From DAOTXL01 sp034434895 (GTDB lineage: Bacteria > Chloroflexota > Anaerolineae > JAAYZQ01), in contig DAOTYI010000098.1 in assembly GCA_034434895.1 (NCBI GenBank), forward strand, positions 1 through 23,536: DNA of 23,536 nt. Reading direction: 5' to 3'. Numbering within the stretch: the first letter of the stretch is position 1; every line of letters starts with the position of its first letter. The notes under the pieces were generated by a model, which was not told where the DNA came from, made no database searches, and worked only from the letters and a program-made list of their open reading frames with translations. A program made the translations under genes and the position numbers. Positions 21,161 through 23,536 of the stretch are shown one piece after another.

Positions 21161-22801
21161 TCATGCCGTGGCGGAGGCCGCCTGTTTCCGGGCCAGCCAC
21201 CGTTCAGGTACAAACAGGCCGAGCACATTCTTCAACCCGATGGTAGCGATCAGGTGGTAGAGAAAGACCAGCCATCCGGCCGCCATCAACACGCCGCCGA
21301 CGAGGGCAACCAGCGTGTAGGGTTGGAACTGCCCCCCCTCGTACAATGTACGGCGCAGCATCCCCCGCGCGCCGGCCATGCCCATCGCGTAGGCGTTGAG
21401 CACCGCCCCGACCAGCCACAGCCACAAGTGCAGGTCCACCAGCCGCTTGTGACGGAACTCGAGTTTGGTCAGCATCGGCACCAGGGCGTAGAGGATGGCA
21501 AAGACCAGCGTGCCCACGCCGGTCAGCAGGAAGGTGTGGGCGTGCAGGGCAATGACCCACTGGGTATTGTGGAACACCAGATTCAACCCCACGTTGGCCT
21601 GGATCAGCCCTGCTGCCCCGCCCATCACAAAGCCAAAGACGGAGCCCAGGACGAACTTGAGAGGCGGGGTCATCTTGACCGGGCGAGCCAGCCAGATGGT
21701 CATCAGCGAGGCAAAGATGGTCAGGCCCATGGTAAAGAACTCGCCCCAGGTGATAAACTGGCCCGACAGCAGGCGCATGGCCAGCGGCTGAGAGCGGTCG
21801 CCCAGCAGGTGATGGCTCCACACCCCCATCGAAACCAGCAGGTCCACCAGGATGACCGTCTTGACCACGTTGGCCCCAAACAGATCGCGGCCCACCAGCA
21901 GGGGGATAAGCAGGTACCACACCCCGGCGGTGTAGATCAGCACGTTGCCGTCAGCCACCATGTCTAACCCCCACCAGAACCAGTTCTTGTAGACCAGGGC
22001 ATTGACTGCGCCGGGGTCGAGGGGGGCCTTGAACAACGCCGCCAGGCCATACACCAGGATCAGCGCCCCGGCGGTGAGCAACACGACAGCGTTGATCACC
22101 GTGTCAATGGAGCCACGCCCCACGGCCACCAGAAAGACCGGCAGGCCATTGTAGTCCAGGTTGGGCGCTGTCCTGTCTTCCTTGCCAAACAGTTTCATCA
22201 GCCGTGGGATGCCAAACGCCGAGCGCAGAAACTGCCAGAAGCTATACGAGTGGGGATTGCTCTTGCTGAGCACCGTGCTGAACAGGTTGAAGGCAAACAT
22301 GAGGATGTTGACCATGATGATCGCCGCCCCAATGCAGAAAAAGATGCTGCCCCAGAGCGGCACCCGGTCGTAAGATACCGGCAAGGGCCAGTAGAGGGTG
22401 TAAAGAGCGTTGAACAGGCCAAAGAAGCCGGACCCCCAGCAGATCAGCACTCCCAGCGGTTGCAGGGCAAAGTTGACCGCTACCAGCTTCTTATGGCGGA
22501 CCTCCTTGCCCAGCAGGTGGGGCACCAGGAAGTAGAAGGCCCCCATCACGGCCATATAGACAAAGCCGTACACGCCGACGATGGGGTGGGCCGACATCAT
22601 CGAGAAGTAGAGCTCGGGCTGGGTGGGCTCCCGATCGCCGGGGCGGATGGCGTTCAGGACCGATTCCATGCCACGCAGGGCCTCCACGTCATACTGCTGG
22701 GTGCGCATCAACAGCCCCTCAAAGCCGGACAGGGCCAGGAATAGCAGGGCAAACACGGCAAAGCGCAATGTCCATTTTTCAGACCAGCCAGGTTGAGCCA
22801 C
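21161..22801 (-). CDS. Heme-copper oxidoreductase subunit I, NO-reductase-like active site
   Basis: The 546-residue, roughly 12-14 helix protein keeps the heme ligands of the superfamily: His72 (SMMSAHPIVG) and His422 for the low-spin heme, His420 for the high-spin heme (ALHAHTFL), and His330/His331 (VWSHHLLGD) for the active-site metal. Helix VI differs. Oxygen reductases have GHPxVY there and cytochrome c-type NO reductases have HLWVEG; this protein reads GLDMVADG (278-285). Asp280 therefore takes the place of the third His ligand and Asp284 the place of the NOR glutamate, and the cross-linked tyrosine is absent. This favours NO reduction or another non-oxygen-reductase activity; alternative NOR families with changed ligands (eNOR, sNOR, gNOR, nNOR) are known and it may belong to one. 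GTG 22801 after GAGGAGGTG is the start; subunit II ends 11 nt upstream. Confidence 0.88.
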   Translation of the reverse strand: MAQPGWSEKWTLRFAVFALLFLALSGFEGLLMRTQQYDVEALRGMESVLNAIRPGDREPTQPELYFSMMSAHPIVGVYGFVYMAVMGAFYFLVPHLLGKEVRHKKLVAVNFALQPLGVLICWGSGFFGLFNALYTLYWPLPVSYDRVPLWGSIFFCIGAAIIMVNILMFAFNLFSTVLSKSNPHSYSFWQFLRSAFGIPRLMKLFGKEDRTAPNLDYNGLPVFLVAVGRGSIDTVINAVVLLTAGALILVYGLAALFKAPLDPGAVNALVYKNWFWWGLDMVADGNVLIYTAGVWYLLIPLLVGRDLFGANVVKTVILVDLLVSMGVWSHHLLGDRSQPLAMRLLSGQFITWGEFFTMGLTIFASLMTIWLARPVKMTPPLKFVLGSVFGFVMGGAAGLIQANVGLNLVFHNTQWVIALHAHTFLLTGVGTLVFAILYALVPMLTKLEFRHKRLVDLHLWLWLVGAVLNAYAMGMAGARGMLRRTLYEGGQFQPYTLVALVGGVLMAAGWLVFLYHLIATIGLKNVLGLFVPERWLARKQAASATA

Positions 22802-22812
22802 GTCCCACCTCC

Positions 22813-23256
22813 TCAGCGCGTCACGTGGATGGCGTTCTCGACATGCATCTCCGAGTGGCGGGGACCGGAGTATTCTGTCGAGCGCACGTTGTAGCTGCCC
22901 GGCTCGTCGAACTTCCATATAATGCGGTTGTCCATGCCGGGGAGCACCTGCATCTGAAAGACCATGGTGCCATCAGGCCGGAACACCCCAAAACCGTAGG
23001 TCACATCCCTGGACCTGGCCACAAACTCCACATACTGACCGGCCTTGACCTCCATGCCCTCTGCCGGCAGCCGGATCTGATAGTCCTCGAACTCGATGTT
23101 GAAGGTCTTGTCGGGCGTGGGCCTGGACCACAGCAGCCACTTTTGCCAGGGCACCAGGGGCGACAGGGTAACGGCATTGAACACCAGGAATACGGCGATG
23201 AGCAGATAGAGCCAGCGCCGCTCTCGCACGTCCATCTGTTGCGGATGCGTCTCCAT
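22813..23256 (-). CDS. Heme-copper oxidoreductase subunit II-like cupredoxin without CuA ligands
   Basis: The 147-residue protein has one N-terminal membrane anchor (residues about 14-33) and a periplasmic cupredoxin domain. Strands such as EFEDYQIRLPAEGMEVKAGQYVEFVARSRDV and GSYNVRSTEYSGPRHSEM follow subunit II. The CuA site is broken: the first His position reads Tyr87 in DVTYGF, and the usual CxExCGxxHxxM reads STEYSGPRHSEM, with Ser126 and Ser130 for both cysteines. His134 and Met137 remain. Quinol oxidases have lost CuA in a similar way, so electrons may come from quinol or another carrier. The start ATG 23256 has GGGGGG upstream and begins 2 nt after the stop of the small membrane peptide gene. 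Confidence 0.88.
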   Translation of the reverse strand: METHPQQMDVRERRWLYLLIAVFLVFNAVTLSPLVPWQKWLLWSRPTPDKTFNIEFEDYQIRLPAEGMEVKAGQYVEFVARSRDVTYGFGVFRPDGTMVFQMQVLPGMDNRIIWKFDEPGSYNVRSTEYSGPRHSEMHVENAIHVTR

Positions 23257-23258
23257 GG

Positions 23259-23363
23259 CTAACCCCCCTTCGCCCCAACTTTGTGGGCAAACCAGAGCAG
23301 AAACAGGGCGGCTGCGGCCACAAAGGCCGTGTAGCCCCACCATACGATGTCGGTGAGATACAT
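23259..23363 (-). CDS. 34-residue membrane peptide, likely accessory subunit of the heme-copper enzyme
   Basis: The product MYLTDIVWWGYTAFVAAAAL and onward is a single hydrophobic helix with a basic end (HKVGAKGG). The start ATG 23363 follows AAGGAGGAGG, a very strong ribosome site, which supports translation. It is the first gene of the three-gene operon, 2 nt before subunit II. Tiny one-helix subunits (CcoQ, subunit IIa of ba3 oxidases) accompany many heme-copper enzymes; a similar packing role is inferred. Confidence 0.75.
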   Translation of the reverse strand: MYLTDIVWWGYTAFVAAAALFLLWFAHKVGAKGG

Positions 23364-23536
23364 AGGCTCCTCCTCCTTACTTAAAGGTATCGGTTCACAG
23401 CACAGCCTGTCATTGGGGAAAAGAGATATGGGATCTTTGTCTGGGCACCTCCTCTCATCCTGTCTTGAAATTGTTAAAGACATACAGGGATGGTTCGATT
23501 TTCTGGAAAATTCCGCCCGGCCCTCACCCCTCCCCC
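23364..23536 (-). promoter_or_regulatory. Upstream region of the heme-copper operon with candidate operator
   Basis: This gene-free end of the window must contain the operon promoter, but no good -35/-10 pair is seen. At 23498-23511 ATTTTC-TG-GAAAAT is a perfect 6-bp inverted repeat with a 2-nt spacer, an operator candidate about 135 bp before the first start codon. No FNR-type TTGAT-N4-ATCAA site was found. The last bases (about 23520-23536) are pyrimidine-rich like an arm of the 5855-5932 palindrome. Confidence 0.35.

Noticed and set aside
23364..23536. FNR/NNR site upstream of the heme-copper operon
   Set aside because: I looked for TTGAT-N4-ATCAA on both strands and found none; only an unrelated ATTTTC/GAAAAT palindrome is present.

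Overview
The window is a high-GC chromosomal segment. The gene set fits a member of the Chloroflexota (Anaerolineae/Caldilineae-like): a fused MurF-alanine racemase, tandem FemX-type ligases, a clustered complex I membrane arm, small Cys-rich proteins, frequent TTG/GTG starts and many short palindromic or heptamer repeats. The phylum is inferred from gene content and style, not from a marker tree.

Layout: (1) 1-543, minus strand: the start of a P-loop (STAND-like) NTPase, cut by the window edge, preceded by a single-pass membrane protein with two copies of a VAGRDI-ending motif. This is probably a conflict or signalling pair. (2) 693-5796, plus strand: radC with a near-consensus promoter, a 98-bp palindromic repeat, cutA, a probable pseudokinase with a zinc ribbon, and a murF-alr fusion that overlaps the kinase gene by 4 nt. 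(3) 5797-5970: a 158-bp MITE-like element with 13-bp terminal inverted repeats and an exact 8-bp target duplication, between the convergent murF-alr and tatA. (4) 5965-10705, minus strand: two FemX-like aminoacyl-transferases, peptide deformylase with its own promoter, a HEAT-repeat protein and tatA. The 5' end of the first femX lies inside a 14-copy heptanucleotide array. (5) 10793-18820, plus strand: nuoA-H-J-K-L-M-N, the membrane subunits of complex I, with no nuoB-G or nuoI between them, closed by a strong intrinsic terminator. A heptamer hairpin separates nuoA from nuoH, and a second copy of the palindromic repeat separates nuoM from nuoN. (6) 18847-20279: a small membrane protein, a YugP-type membrane zinc metallopeptidase and a Cys-rich mini-protein. 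(7) 20378-23363, minus strand: a hemerythrin-like protein and, upstream of it behind a terminator, a three-gene heme-copper oxidoreductase operon (34-aa membrane peptide, cupredoxin-like subunit II, catalytic subunit I).

Functional themes: cell-wall synthesis (murF-alr, femX pair, perhaps the pseudokinase), respiration (complex I membrane arm, heme-copper enzyme) and a possible nitrosative link. The heme-copper enzyme lacks the helix-VI histidine and tyrosine of oxygen reductases, having Asp and Asp in those regions. Its subunit II has lost the CuA cysteines. It therefore looks more like an unconventional NO reductase or quinol-linked enzyme than a standard cytochrome c oxidase, and it sits beside a hemerythrin.

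No tRNA, rRNA or CRISPR array was recognised. No stretch over 300 bases lacks a gene. The longest gene-free stretches (544-774, 10699-10792, 17092-17264, 19877-20075, 20280-20483, 23364-23536) hold promoters, hairpins and repeat elements, described below.
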